Origin: Meiothermus luteus
Lineage (GTDB): Bacteria; Deinococcota; Deinococci; Deinococcales; Thermaceae
Assembly: GCF_003574085.1 (NCBI RefSeq)
Contig: NZ_QWKZ01000014.1
Coordinates: 1 to 37,987 of the forward strand
Length of the DNA: 37,987 bases
Reading direction: 5' to 3'
Shown here: positions 1-9,363 of the stretch, piece by piece
How positions within the stretch are numbered: the stretch's first letter is position 1
How the letters are laid out: every line of letters begins with the position of its first letter
Program-made: the position numbers and the translations under genes
The notes under the pieces: model-generated
Told to the model about the DNA's origin: nothing
What the model saw: the letters and a program-made list of their open reading frames with translations, nothing else
The model's database searches: none

Positions 1-42
1 GGGGGAGGGGGCCGGTTTGGTGTATATATAGCTTGTTTTTCG

Positions 43-79
43 GTGTATTCTGCGATACACACATAAACTACACTGTTAT
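43..79 (+). promoter_or_regulatory. Inverted repeat and -10 box upstream of the PEP-synthase regulator gene
   Basis: GTGTAT (43-48) and ATACAC (55-60) form a perfect 6-bp inverted repeat around a 6-nt centre, the shape of a dimeric repressor site. A possible -10 box TGTTAT (74-79) ends 6 nt before the ATG at 86, and no Shine-Dalgarno sequence precedes that ATG, so the transcript may be leaderless, as is common in Deinococcota. The matching -35 region is poor. The site and promoter are inferred from pattern alone. Confidence 0.35.
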
Positions 80-85
80 TCGGGT

Positions 86-901
86 ATGCAGCGCACGGTC
101 TTCATCGTTTCTGACCACACCGGGCTTACCGCCGAGTCGGTGGCCCGAAGCCTTCTGGCCCAGTTTGAGGGAATCTCTTTTCGCTACGTCACGCGCCCTT
201 TTACGGACAGCGAGGAGGAGGTCTACGACCTCCTTTACGAAATCAACGCCACTTTTGAGCAGGAGGGGGTGCGGCCCATCGTCTTCTCCACCCTGGCCAA
301 CCCTGTGCTCAACGACCAGCTCAAGACCGCCCCAGCGCTGCACTTTGACCTCTTCCGCACCTATTTGGGTGAACTCGAGCGGGAGCTAGGCCGGCCTCCC
401 ATGGGCCGGGTGGGGCGGCTGCACAGCATCAGCGACCGCAACTACTTTGCCCGTATAGAGGCGGTGGACTTCGCCCTTTCCACCGACGATGGGCTGGGCG
501 AGCGCTACTACCAGATGGCCGATGTGATCCTCACCGGGGTAAGCCGGGCTGGGAAGACCCCCACCTGCTTGTTCCTGGGCATGCAGTACGGCATCCGGGC
601 CTCCAACTATCCCCTTGTCGAGGCCGACTTTGAGCGCGAGACCTTGCCCGAGCCTATCCGCCCGTACCACCAGAAGGTCTTCGGCCTTACCATCCAGCCC
701 TTTCGGCTCCACCAAATCCGCACCCAGCGCAAGCCCGGCAGCCGCTACGCCTCGCTGGAGCAATGCGAGTACGAGGTGCGCCGGGCCGAGCAGCTCTTCC
801 GAAGGCTGAGCATTCGCTACTTTGACACCACCAGCGCTTCGGTGGAGGAGATTGCCGCCAACATCGTTCAGACCGCGGGCCTTCGGCGGCGCATAGATTG
901 A
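86..901 (+). CDS. ppsR: Pyruvate, phosphate dikinase / PEP synthase regulatory protein (kinase-pyrophosphorylase, DUF299)
   Basis: This 271-residue protein matches the PSRP family: ADP- or ATP-dependent protein kinase and Pi-dependent pyrophosphorylase that switches PEP synthase or pyruvate phosphate dikinase off and on by phosphorylating a threonine near the catalytic histidine. Seen in the sequence: the N-terminal SDHTGLT motif (residues 9-15) and the P-loop GVSRAGKT (151-158), followed by the typical ASNYPL stretch. Length is normal for the family (about 270). The ATG start is preceded by no ribosome site but by a -10 box, so it is probably leaderless. The target kinase gene is not in the window. 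It is a cytosolic regulator of gluconeogenic carbon flow. About 120 bp separate it from sufC, so it is probably its own transcription unit. The family call is secure; which target it modifies (PEP synthase or PPDK) cannot be told from here. Confidence 0.9.
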   Translation: MQRTVFIVSDHTGLTAESVARSLLAQFEGISFRYVTRPFTDSEEEVYDLLYEINATFEQEGVRPIVFSTLANPVLNDQLKTAPALHFDLFRTYLGELERELGRPPMGRVGRLHSISDRNYFARIEAVDFALSTDDGLGERYYQMADVILTGVSRAGKTPTCLFLGMQYGIRASNYPLVEADFERETLPEPIRPYHQKVFGLTIQPFRLHQIRTQRKPGSRYASLEQCEYEVRRAEQLFRRLSIRYFDTTSASVEEIAANIVQTAGLRRRID

Positions 902-953
902 TGGGGGATGAGAAATCCCAACTAAACTACTATACTTTCTTGAATATAGGGCG

Positions 954-1015
954 TATACTGCTAATTGCAAGCGATTCGCAGTAAGCTGCTGCGGGCGTTT
1001 GTAACCAGAGGGGAA
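954..1015 (+). promoter_or_regulatory. Probable suf promoter (-10 box) and strong ribosome site
   Basis: A TATACT box lies at 954-959, about 60 nt before sufC, and a second copy of TATACT lies at 931-936. No good -35 box stands at the expected distance. AGAGGGGA (about 1007-1014) is a clear Shine-Dalgarno sequence for the ATG at 1020. No iron-sulfur regulator site was recognised. Confidence 0.35.
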
Positions 1016-1019
1016 AAAC

Positions 1020-1775
1020 ATGGCCAACGAGCTTGAAATCCGTAACCTGCATGCCCGTATCGTGGACGGCGAAGCCATTCTCAAAGGGGTCAATCTGGTG
1101 GTGCCCAAGGGGCAGATTCATGCGGTGATGGGCCCCAACGGGGCCGGCAAGAGCACCTTGGGTAAGGTGATCGCGGGCGACCCGGGCTACGAGGTAACCC
1201 AGGGGGACATCCTGGTGGACGGCGAGAGCATCCTGGAACTGGGCCCCGACGAGCGGGCCCGCAAGGGGCTGTTCCTGGCCTTCCAGTACCCGGTGGAGGT
1301 GCCGGGGGTCTCCAACGCCAACTTCCTGCGTTTGGCCCTACAGGCCAAGCGGGGTGAGGAGGTGAGCGTCTCCGAGTTCTACGCCAAGCTGCAAAAGGCT
1401 CTAGAGACCCTCGAGTGGGACGAGAGCATCCTGACCCGCTACTTGAACGACGGCTTCTCCGGGGGGGAGAAGAAGCGCAACGAGATCATGCACATGATGG
1501 TGCTGGAGCCCACCTACGCTATCTTGGACGAAACCGACTCGGGGCTGGACATTGACGCCCTGAAGCTCGTGGCCAAGGGGGTGAACGCCATGCGGGGGCC
1601 CAACTTTGGGGCGCTTCTCATCACCCACTACCAGCGCATCCTGAATTACATTGTGCCCGACGCGGTGCACGTGATGATTGATGGCCGCATCGTCACCTCG
1701 GGCGGGCCTGAGCTGGCCATGAAGCTCGAGGAGCAGGGCTACGACTGGGTCAAAGAGCTAGCGGTGGCCAACTAG
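1020..1775 (+). CDS. sufC: Fe-S cluster assembly ATPase SufC
   Basis: SufC is the ABC-type ATPase of the SUF machinery; it binds SufB and SufD and drives the conformational change that lets the SufBC2D scaffold build Fe-S clusters in the cytosol. The 251-residue protein shows Walker [10 protein letters not shown] (residues 38-46), the signature FSGGEKKR (146-153) and the SufC-specific Walker B region [12 protein letters not shown] (166-177). Length equals that of other SufC proteins. A strong ribosome site precedes the ATG. It is first of the block sufC-sufB-sufD-Rieske, with gaps of only 10-35 bp, so these are one operon. No sufS or sufU/sufE is in the window, so the sulfur donor must be encoded elsewhere. 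No oddities. Confidence 0.97.
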   Translation: MANELEIRNLHARIVDGEAILKGVNLVVPKGQIHAVMGPNGAGKSTLGKVIAGDPGYEVTQGDILVDGESILELGPDERARKGLFLAFQYPVEVPGVSNANFLRLALQAKRGEEVSVSEFYAKLQKALETLEWDESILTRYLNDGFSGGEKKRNEIMHMMVLEPTYAILDETDSGLDIDALKLVAKGVNAMRGPNFGALLITHYQRILNYIVPDAVHVMIDGRIVTSGGPELAMKLEEQGYDWVKELAVAN

Positions 1776-1806
1776 ACGCCGGCTGCTATGGCCGAAGGGG
1801 GCTGTT

Positions 1807-3216
1807 ATGTCCGAGAACATCCTGGTTGAAGACATCGGGAACGAATACAAGTACGGCTTTGTGGACGAGGTCAAGCCGGTATGGAAGGCTGAGAAGGGGC
1901 TTTCTAGGCGGGTGGTGGAGGCCATCAGCTACCACAAGGAAGAGCCCGCTTGGATGCTCCAGTTCCGCCTCAAGGCGCTGGAGATTTACCAGGCCAAGCC
2001 GGTGCCCACCTGGGGGGCCGACCTCTCGGGCCTCAACATGGACGAGATTTACTTCTACGCCAAACCCACCGAGAAGCGCGACGCCCAAAGCTGGGAAGAG
2101 GTGCCCGAGGCCATCCGCCGCACCTACGAGCGGCTGGGCATCCCCGAGGCTGAGCGCAGGGTGCTGGCCGGGGTGGGGGCCCAGTACGACTCGGAGATGG
2201 TCTACCACCAGGTACGCGAGGAGCTCAAGCGCCAGGGGGTGATTTTCGTCTCCATTGAGGAGGGGCTCAGGCAGTATGAGGACCTCTTCCGCGAGTACTT
2301 CGCCACCGTGGTACCCCCGGAGGACAACAAGTACGCCGCGCTCAACTCCGCGGTCTGGTCAGGGGGGAGCTTTGTCTACGTGCCCAAGGGGGTCAAAGTG
2401 GAGCTGCCCCTTCAGGCTTACTTCCGGGTGAACACCGCTGAGCTTGGGCAGTTTGAACGCACCCTCATCATCGTGGACGAGGGCGCCGAGGTGCACTACA
2501 TCGAGGGTTGCACCGCGCCCGTTTACACCACCGACTCCTTCCACTCCGGAGTGATTGAGATTGTGGTCAACCAAGGGGCCCGTAGCCGCTACACCACCAT
2601 CCAGAACTGGCCCCACAACATGTACAACCTGGTAACCCAGCGGGCCATCGTGAAGAAGGACGCCTACCACATGTGGCTGGACGGCAACCTGGGCTCCAAG
2701 GTGACCATGAAGTACCCCTCTTCCTACCTGGTGGAAGAGGGGGCCCGCTCGGACATCCTCTCCATCGCCTTCGCCAACACCGGCCAGCACCAAGACGCCG
2801 GCGGCAAGCTGATTTTTGCGGCCTCCCACACTGGCGGTTCGGTGGTCTCCAAGAGCATCTCCAAGGGCTCGGGCCGCAGCAGCTACCGGGGCCTGATTAA
2901 GGTCTACGAGGGGGCCAAGCATGTCAAGGTGAACGTGGAGTGCGACGCCCTTTTGATCAACGAGGAGTCCCGCACCGACACCTACCCCTACATGGAGATT
3001 GAGGACGACACCGCCACCGTGGGCCACGAGGCTACCGTGAGCCGCCTCAACGACGAGCAGATTTTCTACCTGCAAAGCCGGGGCCTGCCTGAAGACGAGG
3101 CCGCCGCGCTGATTGTGCGTGGCTTCATTGAGCCGGTAGCCAAGGAGCTGCCCCTCGAGTACGCTGTGGAGCTGAACCGCTTGATTGAGCTGGAGATGGA
3201 AGGGTCGGTGGGCTAG
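1807..3216 (+). CDS. sufB: Fe-S cluster scaffold protein SufB
   Basis: SufB is the scaffold subunit of SufBC2D on which sulfur from the desulfurase and iron are assembled. The 469-residue protein is of normal length, with no intein, a known insertion in some SufB proteins. Seen: the N-terminal segment with EDIGNEYKYGFVDE, the central beta-helix core (SVWSGGSFVYVPKGVKVELPL about residue 178 on), and the C-terminal family hallmark SRGLPEDEAAALIVRGFIEP, shared with SufD. The ATG follows AAGGGGG, a good ribosome site, 31 bp after sufC. It has the same strand and operon as sufC and sufD, consistent with a stoichiometric complex. Identity is secure from the near-continuous family pattern. Confidence 0.97.
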   Translation: MSENILVEDIGNEYKYGFVDEVKPVWKAEKGLSRRVVEAISYHKEEPAWMLQFRLKALEIYQAKPVPTWGADLSGLNMDEIYFYAKPTEKRDAQSWEEVPEAIRRTYERLGIPEAERRVLAGVGAQYDSEMVYHQVREELKRQGVIFVSIEEGLRQYEDLFREYFATVVPPEDNKYAALNSAVWSGGSFVYVPKGVKVELPLQAYFRVNTAELGQFERTLIIVDEGAEVHYIEGCTAPVYTTDSFHSGVIEIVVNQGARSRYTTIQNWPHNMYNLVTQRAIVKKDAYHMWLDGNLGSKVTMKYPSSYLVEEGARSDILSIAFANTGQHQDAGGKLIFAASHTGGSVVSKSISKGSGRSSYRGLIKVYEGAKHVKVNVECDALLINEESRTDTYPYMEIEDDTATVGHEATVSRLNDEQIFYLQSRGLPEDEAAALIVRGFIEPVAKELPLEYAVELNRLIELEMEGSVG

Positions 3217-3239
3217 CCCGCCGGGAACCGCCAGTCTGG

Positions 3240-4589
3240 ATGGAATCTTTAGTTATGGAGCTGACCACTACCCTTTCTCGTGACCTGGTCTTGCAGCTTT
3301 CCAAGGGGCTGGGCGAGCCCGAGTGGCTCCTGAACCAGCGCCTGGCGGCCTGGGAGACTTTTGTCAAGTTGCCCTACCCCACCACCCGCACCGAGGAGTG
3401 GAAGTACACCGACATCTCCGGGGTGCCCTTTGAGTCGCTGGCCCCTGAGCAACCCCGCGGCCGGAAAGGCCCGATTCCCGAGGCGGTCCAGGCCCGCATT
3501 GCCCAGGCCGAACTAGCAGGCTACGCGGTGTTTGTGGGCTCCGACTTGGTGCATGTGGAGCTGCCCGAGGCCTACCGCGCCCAGGGGGTTATCTTCACCA
3601 GCCTGCACGAGGCGTTGAAGGAGCGCCCCGACCTAGTCAAGGACAACCTCTTCAGGACGGTAAACTGGAACGATTTGGTGGGTCCTCAGGCCCGCCGCCC
3701 GGAGAACTCCAAGATTCCCGCGCTAAACGCGGCCCTTTTCACCCATGGGGTGTTCCTCTACGTGCCTAAAGAGGTGGAGTTTAGCAAGCCCATTGGGGTC
3801 TTCAAGTACCTGGAAGGAGGGTACCTCTCCGGTTCCCGCACCCTGATCGTGGGCGACGAGAACAGCCAGGCGGTCTACATTGAGGAGTATGTTTCTCCCT
3901 CCCAGGTGGCCCCCTCGGTCAACACCTCGGCCACCGAGATCGTGCTCAAGCAAGGGGCCAAGGTGCGCCACGCCCACATCCAGCTTTTGGGCCAGGGCTT
4001 CTACCACTTCCACCGCCAGCGGGCCCTTTTGGAGCGGGACGCGGCCCTCAACGACCTGGTGGTGAACATGGGGGCCAGCCTGAGCCGGGCCGAGGTGCAG
4101 TCGGAGATGCTGGGGCCGGGTTCGGCCTCGGAGATGCTGGGCCTGTACTTCACCACCGGAACGCAGCACGTGGACCACTACACCCTGCAGCACCACGTGG
4201 CCGACCACGCCTACTCCGATGTGCTCTACAAGGGTGCAGCCAAAGACCAGAGCCGCACCGTGTACGCGGGGCTTATCAAGGTAGAGCAAGGGGCCCAGAA
4301 GACCGACGCCTACCAGACCAACCGCAACCTGCTGCTTTCGGAGGACGCCCGGGCCGACTCGGTTCCCCAGCTCGAGATTGGCGCTAACGACGTAAAGTGC
4401 TCCCACGGCTCCTCCACCGCGCCGGTGGCTCCCGAGGAGCTCTTCTACCTGATGAGCCGGGGCCTGCCGCGCCACATGGCCCAACAGATTCTGGTCAAGG
4501 GGCACATGGCCGATGTGCTTACCCGCATCCCCATAGAGCCTCTGCGGCAGCACATTGAGAGCATCATCGAGGAGAAAGTGCGCGTTTAG
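3240..4589 (+). CDS. sufD: Fe-S cluster assembly protein SufD
   Basis: SufD is the SufB paralogue that pairs with it in SufBC2D and helps iron entry. The 449-residue protein has the SufD-type N-terminus with the motif YPTTRTEEWKYTDIS (about residues 44-58), a beta-helix core, and the C-terminal SRGLPRHMAQQILVKGHMADVL region shared with SufB. The ATG at 3240 is used here. An in-frame ATG at 3255 (MELTTTLSRDL) is an equally possible start, with GGATGGA upstream as a weak ribosome site; neither start has a convincing one. It lies 23 bp after sufB and 11 bp before the Rieske gene, in the same operon. Confidence 0.95.
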   Translation: MESLVMELTTTLSRDLVLQLSKGLGEPEWLLNQRLAAWETFVKLPYPTTRTEEWKYTDISGVPFESLAPEQPRGRKGPIPEAVQARIAQAELAGYAVFVGSDLVHVELPEAYRAQGVIFTSLHEALKERPDLVKDNLFRTVNWNDLVGPQARRPENSKIPALNAALFTHGVFLYVPKEVEFSKPIGVFKYLEGGYLSGSRTLIVGDENSQAVYIEEYVSPSQVAPSVNTSATEIVLKQGAKVRHAHIQLLGQGFYHFHRQRALLERDAALNDLVVNMGASLSRAEVQSEMLGPGSASEMLGLYFTTGTQHVDHYTLQHHVADHAYSDVLYKGAAKDQSRTVYAGLIKVEQGAQKTDAYQTNRNLLLSEDARADSVPQLEIGANDVKCSHGSSTAPVAPEELFYLMSRGLPRHMAQQILVKGHMADVLTRIPIEPLRQHIESIIEEKVRV

Positions 4590-4600
4590 GGGCGCCTGCT

Positions 4601-4915
4601 ATGTGGGTTCCTGTTGCCCGGCTCGAGCAGTTTGAGAACGGCCGCCTGGTGGTGCGGGTGGAAGGGGAGAAGACCCCGGTGCTGCTGCTTTACACCGGGG
4701 AGGAGGTCTTTGCCATCGCCGACGTGTGCACCCACGACAAGAACCCCCTTTCTGATGGCCCCCTGGACCTCACGCCGGGCGCTGAAACCATCCAGTGTAC
4801 CCGCCATGGCGCCCGCTTCAACCTGCGCACGGGTAAGGCCACCCTGCCTGCCCCCCGCCCGGTGAAGGTCTATCCTGCCAGGCTCGAGGATGGGCAGGTC
4901 TGGTTGGAGGTGTAA
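4601..4915 (+). CDS. Rieske-type [2Fe-2S] ferredoxin (non-haem)
   Basis: This is a small soluble Rieske ferredoxin of 104 residues. The two cluster-binding boxes are complete: C43-T-H45 and C66-T-R-H69 (two cysteines, two histidines). It has no membrane anchor, so it is a cytosolic electron carrier and not the Rieske subunit of a bc1 complex. It is the last gene of the suf operon, 11 bp after sufD, before a terminator. In many bacteria a Rieske or NirD-like ferredoxin follows sufBD; a role as electron donor to cluster assembly is inferred from that position, not shown. It could also serve an oxygenase encoded elsewhere. Confidence 0.9.
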   Translation: MWVPVARLEQFENGRLVVRVEGEKTPVLLLYTGEEVFAIADVCTHDKNPLSDGPLDLTPGAETIQCTRHGARFNLRTGKATLPAPRPVKVYPARLEDGQVWLEV

Positions 4916-4933
4916 GGGCGGCTTGACCTTTTT

Positions 4934-4966
4934 GGTGGCCGGAACCTCGGCCACCACGCCTTTTTT
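4934..4966 (+). terminator. Rho-independent terminator of the suf operon
   Basis: GGTGGCCG (4934-4941) and CGGCCACC (4948-4955) make a perfect 8-bp stem with a 6-nt loop, followed by a run of six T (4961-4966). It ends the plus-strand suf operon just before the convergent cas6. Confidence 0.85.
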
Positions 4967-4992
4967 CCCGTTGCGCCAGGCCCGGGCGCACG

Positions 4993-5844
4993 TCAGGTCA
5001 GGGCGGTACGGAAGCCATGGGAAGGCGGTGAAGCCGGACTGTGGCTCGACCTAGCCTTAGGCCTAGGAGAGGGTTGCACCCTAGCAACGCCCATGCCATA
5101 TGGGGTCTTGGCTCCCACGCCGCTGTAGAAGGCCAAAGCCGAGAGTCTTCCTAGAGCCTCCTGGGCTTCGAGGCTCTCGCTATGGAGCTTAAGGGTTACC
5201 TCTCCGGTGAACCCAGGGAAGAAACTTTTCCCAGCCTGGACACGGTGGAAGCGCAAGCTGTGGAAGCCCGCGAGCTCGAGATCTAGTTCAAAAAGGATGC
5301 GCAGAGCGGCCTCCTCTCTGGGAGGGTAAGGATAGGGGCTGTGGGCCTGCCACTTGTCCAGGAGCGAGCCCACAATGAGCCGGGGGTCGGGAAGGGGAGT
5401 ATAGCGGGTACGCCCGCCCGGCTTGGAGGTGGCGAAGACCGTAGGGCTTTGGAAGAAGAGGGTGGCTTCCCGTCGCCTAGGAGCCTTTTTCAGCTCTGCC
5501 CAAGCGCAAGTCCCAGCCATAGAATGCCCCTCGGGGGTGGCCAAAACCCGCATGAGTCGGTAGGGGGTGTCCCCCAGCGGAAGGCCCTCGGGGGCCGCCT
5601 CGAGCAGTACCCGCAGAAAAGGGGCGAAAAGCCCGTCGTCCAGGGTGGTGAAGCGCAGGAAGAGGGCTCTGTTCCTCCCGATCAGGGGCGCCAGGGTAAA
5701 GGGCTTGCGCGGGGCCTCGTGGAGCCTTTGGGCAAGCTCTGGGTCCATCCGGGAGAGCAGGGCGAAGAAGAGGCCATGGGCGTACTTGGCGGGGTAGAGG
5801 GGGGTCTTTTCGCCGATGAGCTCGAGGACGACAGCGTGGGGCAT
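4993..5844 (-). CDS. cas6: CRISPR pre-crRNA endoribonuclease Cas6
   Basis: Cas6 cuts the repeat transcript to free crRNAs and usually stays on the 3' hairpin. The 283-residue protein is a two-ferredoxin-fold RAMP protein. Seen: an N-terminal half with YAHGLFFALL (His23, a candidate catalytic histidine) and the family motif LHEAP..KPFT (41-50), and the C-terminal glycine-rich loop SGVGAKTPYGMG (241-252), the signature of Cas6. A low-complexity, Arg/Ser/Pro-rich tail of about 25 residues follows the loop and is longer than usual. It is last in the minus-strand interference operon; its ATG shares the A of the cas3 stop (TGATG), so it is translationally coupled. The expected substrate is the 36-nt repeat of the adjacent arrays. 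Confidence 0.9.
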   Translation of the reverse strand: MPHAVVLELIGEKTPLYPAKYAHGLFFALLSRMDPELAQRLHEAPRKPFTLAPLIGRNRALFLRFTTLDDGLFAPFLRVLLEAAPEGLPLGDTPYRLMRVLATPEGHSMAGTCAWAELKKAPRRREATLFFQSPTVFATSKPGGRTRYTPLPDPRLIVGSLLDKWQAHSPYPYPPREEAALRILFELDLELAGFHSLRFHRVQAGKSFFPGFTGEVTLKLHSESLEAQEALGRLSALAFYSGVGAKTPYGMGVARVQPSPRPKARSSHSPASPPSHGFRTALT

Positions 5845-8567
5845 CAGGCCTCCTTGAGGGCTGTGTCGGCCAAATAGTGCAGGATAATAGGCTTTCCTTG
5901 CCGTTTTCCTTTCCCCCTACCTAGACTTTCCTCGGTGTAGTAGAAAACCCCCTCTGTACCTTCATCCTCGTATAACCAGGTGCGCAAACGCACTTTGAGC
6001 GGTGGGTCACTGGACCAACGCTCGCGCCGAAAGATACGAGGAAGCTGAACCAACCCTTCATCGCGGCGATATGTTTGAGCCAACTCCCCTTTCAAAACCA
6101 ACCGGTAGCGCCCCCGGTACAGATCGCCCCAGGTGGTCAAAGGTTCCCACCCACCTTGTATGCTTTTGTCGGTGTCACGGTGGGCTCGGTAGACCTCGAG
6201 CCGCCAGTTCCTCGCCTCTTCTGGGCTTGGGGCCAGGTGGGGTTGCTTCGAACTGTAGCTGAGCCGACCCACAGGAACCTCGACCTCCCAGGGATCTGCC
6301 TCATCCTCGCGTACAACCACGGTCAGCGTCGGTTCCCAGCTTCGGGTAGCGATAAAACCGAGTTGGTGCAGGGGTTCGTATTCCAGACGGTACTCGTAGA
6401 CGTAGCGGGAAAGCAGGCGGAAGGCCACCTCGGCTCGAGGGTCCTGTAAAACGGGTCGTGGGTAAACTTCAAGAAGCCGCCGAGCCTCCTCAGGACCCAG
6501 GGCTTCCATTTCCCGCAAAAGTGAGATGTACTTCTCCAGAGCCTCCCTTTCTTCCCTAAGGGGGTTTAGGTAATTCGGGATCCAGGAGCCCACCACCCGT
6601 ACCTCTGCATTGGCTACTGTGCCCCGGCGATTCACCCGCCCTGCTCGTTGTACCAAGGCCTCAGGGGTGCAGAACTCGGTAATCAGATGGGTCGCGTTCA
6701 GGTCTACACCCACCTCAATGGCCGAGGTGCTCACCAGCACATAGGGCTTTTCCTGCTCATCCAGCTCCTTCACCCGCTTGTAGACCAGCCGTCGCCACCC
6801 AGGGTCTAGCCGTCCGTGGTAAAGGAAGAGATTGGATCCTAGCAACGCCTCCTGTGAAGGCTCAGACAACGGGCTAAGGTCCGAAGGCCGGTCTTGCTTG
6901 AGCGCCCGGTAGACCAATGCTGCGTCCTTAACCCGATCCAGGCTCAGGATGACCCGCTCCTTACCGCTCCATACCTCACGCAACTCGCTCAACAGGGCTT
7001 CTCTACGAGATGCCTTGTGGGCTTTAAAGTCCTCTGGAGGGTTGCCCTCGGCTTTGAACAAAAGTTTCCGCTGGCCCATGTAAGGACCGCGGCCCATTTC
7101 CCTCTTTAGCCTCTCTTCATCTGTGAAGTTTAGGGGGGTAAAGCCCTTAGGCAGGCTTTCCTTATAACTCTGGGGCATGGTAGCGGTCATGACCACAAGG
7201 GGATGGCCGCGCACGTGGAGGGCCTCGAGGAGCCGGGAAAAGTTGGTGAAGGCCGTACCCTCGTAGGTGTGAGCTTCATCAAAGACAAAAGCGGTGGAAG
7301 GTTGCCCTAGCCGTAGGGGATAAGCGTAGGACTTGCGCTCGGGGTCATAGCCGAAGTAGCGATAGAGCAGTTTGTCCAGCGTGGTGAGGACCAGATCGCC
7401 TCGGTACAGGTGGCGCTTTAGCGAGGTTCTGACCTCCCCCTTGCTGAAAAGCATGTACTCTATCCGATCCCCGGTGTCCACAATGAGCCGGTAGGTGCGG
7501 TGGGAAATGCTGCTCAATGTTTTCAGAATTCGCTCGAAGCGAGCCAGGTGGTCTTCCAAGAGGGCCTTGGCCGGAAGCACCAGCACCACACGCCGATTTT
7601 GAGCGAGCAGGGGTAGGGCGGCTGCTTCTGTCTTGCCGCTACCGGTGGGGGCCATCAGGAGAAGGGCGTCGTTTTCACTGTGCAGGTGCTCCCAGACTTC
7701 TTTTTGCAACGCGTTGGGTGAGAAGCCACACACCCGCTCATAGAAAGTATGGCAGTCGCTGGAAGCAGGCGGAGCTTCCCCTCTGCCCTCTTCGCTCCAC
7801 GGCAGAAGGCGCACTTCAACCCTGACTTCTTCGCCCCCTTTCAAGGCTAAGCTCTCGAGGTGTCGTACGCGCTCTGCCAAGCCCTTTTCCTTCCAACCTT
7901 CCTCCAGCGCATGAACCTGAAAGCAGAACGTAAGCGTGAGAGGGTCGGTGAAGGGAAATGGATCGAGGCGAAACACCAGGGGCCCCGTTCCGTAGGGGAA
8001 GGGAGGACCCTGGACATGGGTTTCCGGGGGATGCACCTCAAAAGAGAGGAAGGGTGTTTCCCGCGCCTCTCCCGCCCAGATCCAGCCCGAGAGTTCAGCC
8101 TCGATCTGATCGCACATCTGGTAGGTGTAGAGGTCGCTGGCGAAGCGCCGCCTTACCGTATCCGGTTCAAGGTCTCCCTGTCCTTGCTCAACCAACCGAT
8201 ACACTGCCCGGACCACCTCCGGCGTGGAATAGTCATGGTGCCCGCGTTCGATGGCACGGGCGTAGGGATCGTCCAGACCTTCTGGCAAGCGGAAGCGATG
8301 GCCGGAGAAGCTGTAGCTCCAGCCACGGCTCCCCTGGGGCGGGAGGATACGAAAGGTATATTGCTTACCCCAGTCGTGGTGCCGTACCGCTTCTAAGAGC
8401 TTCCCCTGGGTGGCCTCATGCAGGGCAAACTCCCCTTCCATGGCCCAGTGACGAAGCAAAGTTTCCACGTTTTGACGGTGGTTCTCCAGGGGCTGAAAGG
8501 CGACCTTCTCTAGTCGCTCGCCTTTGGGAGGCCAGAAGAAAACCCGCCCTATCCCTTTCACGACCAC
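5844..8567 (-). CDS. cas3: CRISPR-associated helicase-nuclease Cas3 with N-terminal HD domain
   Basis: Cas3 is recruited by the crRNA complex, then nicks and unwinds target DNA. The 907-residue protein has an N-terminal HD nuclease (His30, H64-D65 in HHDWGK, His90, H110-H111) and a superfamily 2 helicase: Walker A APTGSGKT (306-313), DEAH (430-433), TATMP (461-465), and motif VI QRAGRVNRRG (640-649). About 180 residues between HD and helicase (120-300) carry no motif I recognise. It starts with GTG at 8567, overlapping the end of cas5 by 10 bp, and its stop overlaps the cas6 start. In canonical subtype I-D, Cas3 lacks HD, which sits on Cas10d instead. Here HD is on Cas3, an important difference given the I-D-like Cas7 next door. 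Confidence 0.95.
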   Translation of the reverse strand: MVVKGIGRVFFWPPKGERLEKVAFQPLENHRQNVETLLRHWAMEGEFALHEATQGKLLEAVRHHDWGKQYTFRILPPQGSRGWSYSFSGHRFRLPEGLDDPYARAIERGHHDYSTPEVVRAVYRLVEQGQGDLEPDTVRRRFASDLYTYQMCDQIEAELSGWIWAGEARETPFLSFEVHPPETHVQGPPFPYGTGPLVFRLDPFPFTDPLTLTFCFQVHALEEGWKEKGLAERVRHLESLALKGGEEVRVEVRLLPWSEEGRGEAPPASSDCHTFYERVCGFSPNALQKEVWEHLHSENDALLLMAPTGSGKTEAAALPLLAQNRRVVLVLPAKALLEDHLARFERILKTLSSISHRTYRLIVDTGDRIEYMLFSKGEVRTSLKRHLYRGDLVLTTLDKLLYRYFGYDPERKSYAYPLRLGQPSTAFVFDEAHTYEGTAFTNFSRLLEALHVRGHPLVVMTATMPQSYKESLPKGFTPLNFTDEERLKREMGRGPYMGQRKLLFKAEGNPPEDFKAHKASRREALLSELREVWSGKERVILSLDRVKDAALVYRALKQDRPSDLSPLSEPSQEALLGSNLFLYHGRLDPGWRRLVYKRVKELDEQEKPYVLVSTSAIEVGVDLNATHLITEFCTPEALVQRAGRVNRRGTVANAEVRVVGSWIPNYLNPLREEREALEKYISLLREMEALGPEEARRLLEVYPRPVLQDPRAEVAFRLLSRYVYEYRLEYEPLHQLGFIATRSWEPTLTVVVREDEADPWEVEVPVGRLSYSSKQPHLAPSPEEARNWRLEVYRAHRDTDKSIQGGWEPLTTWGDLYRGRYRLVLKGELAQTYRRDEGLVQLPRIFRRERWSSDPPLKVRLRTWLYEDEGTEGVFYYTEESLGRGKGKRQGKPIILHYLADTALKEA

Positions 8568-9361
8568 ACCTCTACCAAGCTTTGGGGTACACGGAAGCCC
8601 TCAGCCACCCACCAGTCAGTTTCCATTTGTCCCCCTTCAGGAAAGGCCATAGGGAATTGTTCGAAACCCTTTATAGGGGCGGGGTCTTGCCAATTCCCCA
8701 CACCTTCCCATACTGGCTTGTAAAGTGTGTAGACGCTAAAGTTGAGTTCCCCCTGGGTTGCACCGTTTATGGCCTCCTCAAGGGTGATTAGGGTGCGGGG
8801 TTCGGCCCGTCCCCGCTCTGAGCGGAAGGATAGTACTGGCGAAACAAACTCGAGATAGGCGTACCCTTCCTTGCCGAGCTTGCCCCCATACGGCAGGGTC
8901 TCGTTCTCTGACCTAAAGGGTGCGACCAGGGCCTCGAGGGGTTCTTTCTCCTGGCAAAGGACATAGCCCACAAAGTGCTCCTCGAGCAGGTACTCCCAGG
9001 AGTGGAGCTGCGGGGCCTCCATGTCGGCAGTGACCAACGCAGAGCGCGTCTTCGAGGCAAACCCCTTGGTGCCGTGCCTCTTTGTGCGGTGGGGCACGGG
9101 CTTGATGCGTTCAGAATAAGCTCCCAGGCTGATCAAGGGCTTGGGCAGGTAGTAAAAGGGGCTATCCCTGAGGCCAGTTTCCAGGAAGTCCGGTCCTTCA
9201 GACTTCGTGGTGCTCGTGGCGTATCGCCAGAGCCGGTATAAGAAGCCCGAGAGGGTACTGGGGGGCACGAAAGGGTAACTGGCGATGTCCAGCATGGAGC
9301 CTGGTAACACTCGGAAGGTTAGTGCTCCAGTAGCCCTGAGGACGAACCGAAGACCGTACAT
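8558..9361 (-). CDS. cas5: CRISPR-associated Cas5 family protein
   Basis: Cas5 caps the 5' handle end of the crRNA complex and contacts the large subunit. The 267-residue protein opens with the Cas5 pattern (GALTFR near residue 13-18, then YPFVPPSTLSGFLYRL about 29-44), followed by a glycine-rich element near GGKLGKEG. The ATG lies just after the cas7 stop; its own end overlaps cas3. The class is clear from the N-terminal motif and the gene order cas7-cas5-cas3. Subtype is less clear: the PPSTLSGFL box is usual in I-A/I-B Cas5 and I could not assign it to Csc1 (the I-D Cas5). Confidence 0.85.
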   Translation of the reverse strand: MYGLRFVLRATGALTFRVLPGSMLDIASYPFVPPSTLSGFLYRLWRYATSTTKSEGPDFLETGLRDSPFYYLPKPLISLGAYSERIKPVPHRTKRHGTKGFASKTRSALVTADMEAPQLHSWEYLLEEHFVGYVLCQEKEPLEALVAPFRSENETLPYGGKLGKEGYAYLEFVSPVLSFRSERGRAEPRTLITLEEAINGATQGELNFSVYTLYKPVWEGVGNWQDPAPIKGFEQFPMAFPEGGQMETDWWVAEGFRVPQSLVEVWS

Positions 9362-9363
9362 AG

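Noticed and set aside
2359-4553. Long minus-strand frames opposite sufB and sufD
   Set aside because: They are mirror frames of high-GC coding sequence; the plus-strand Suf proteins explain the region fully.
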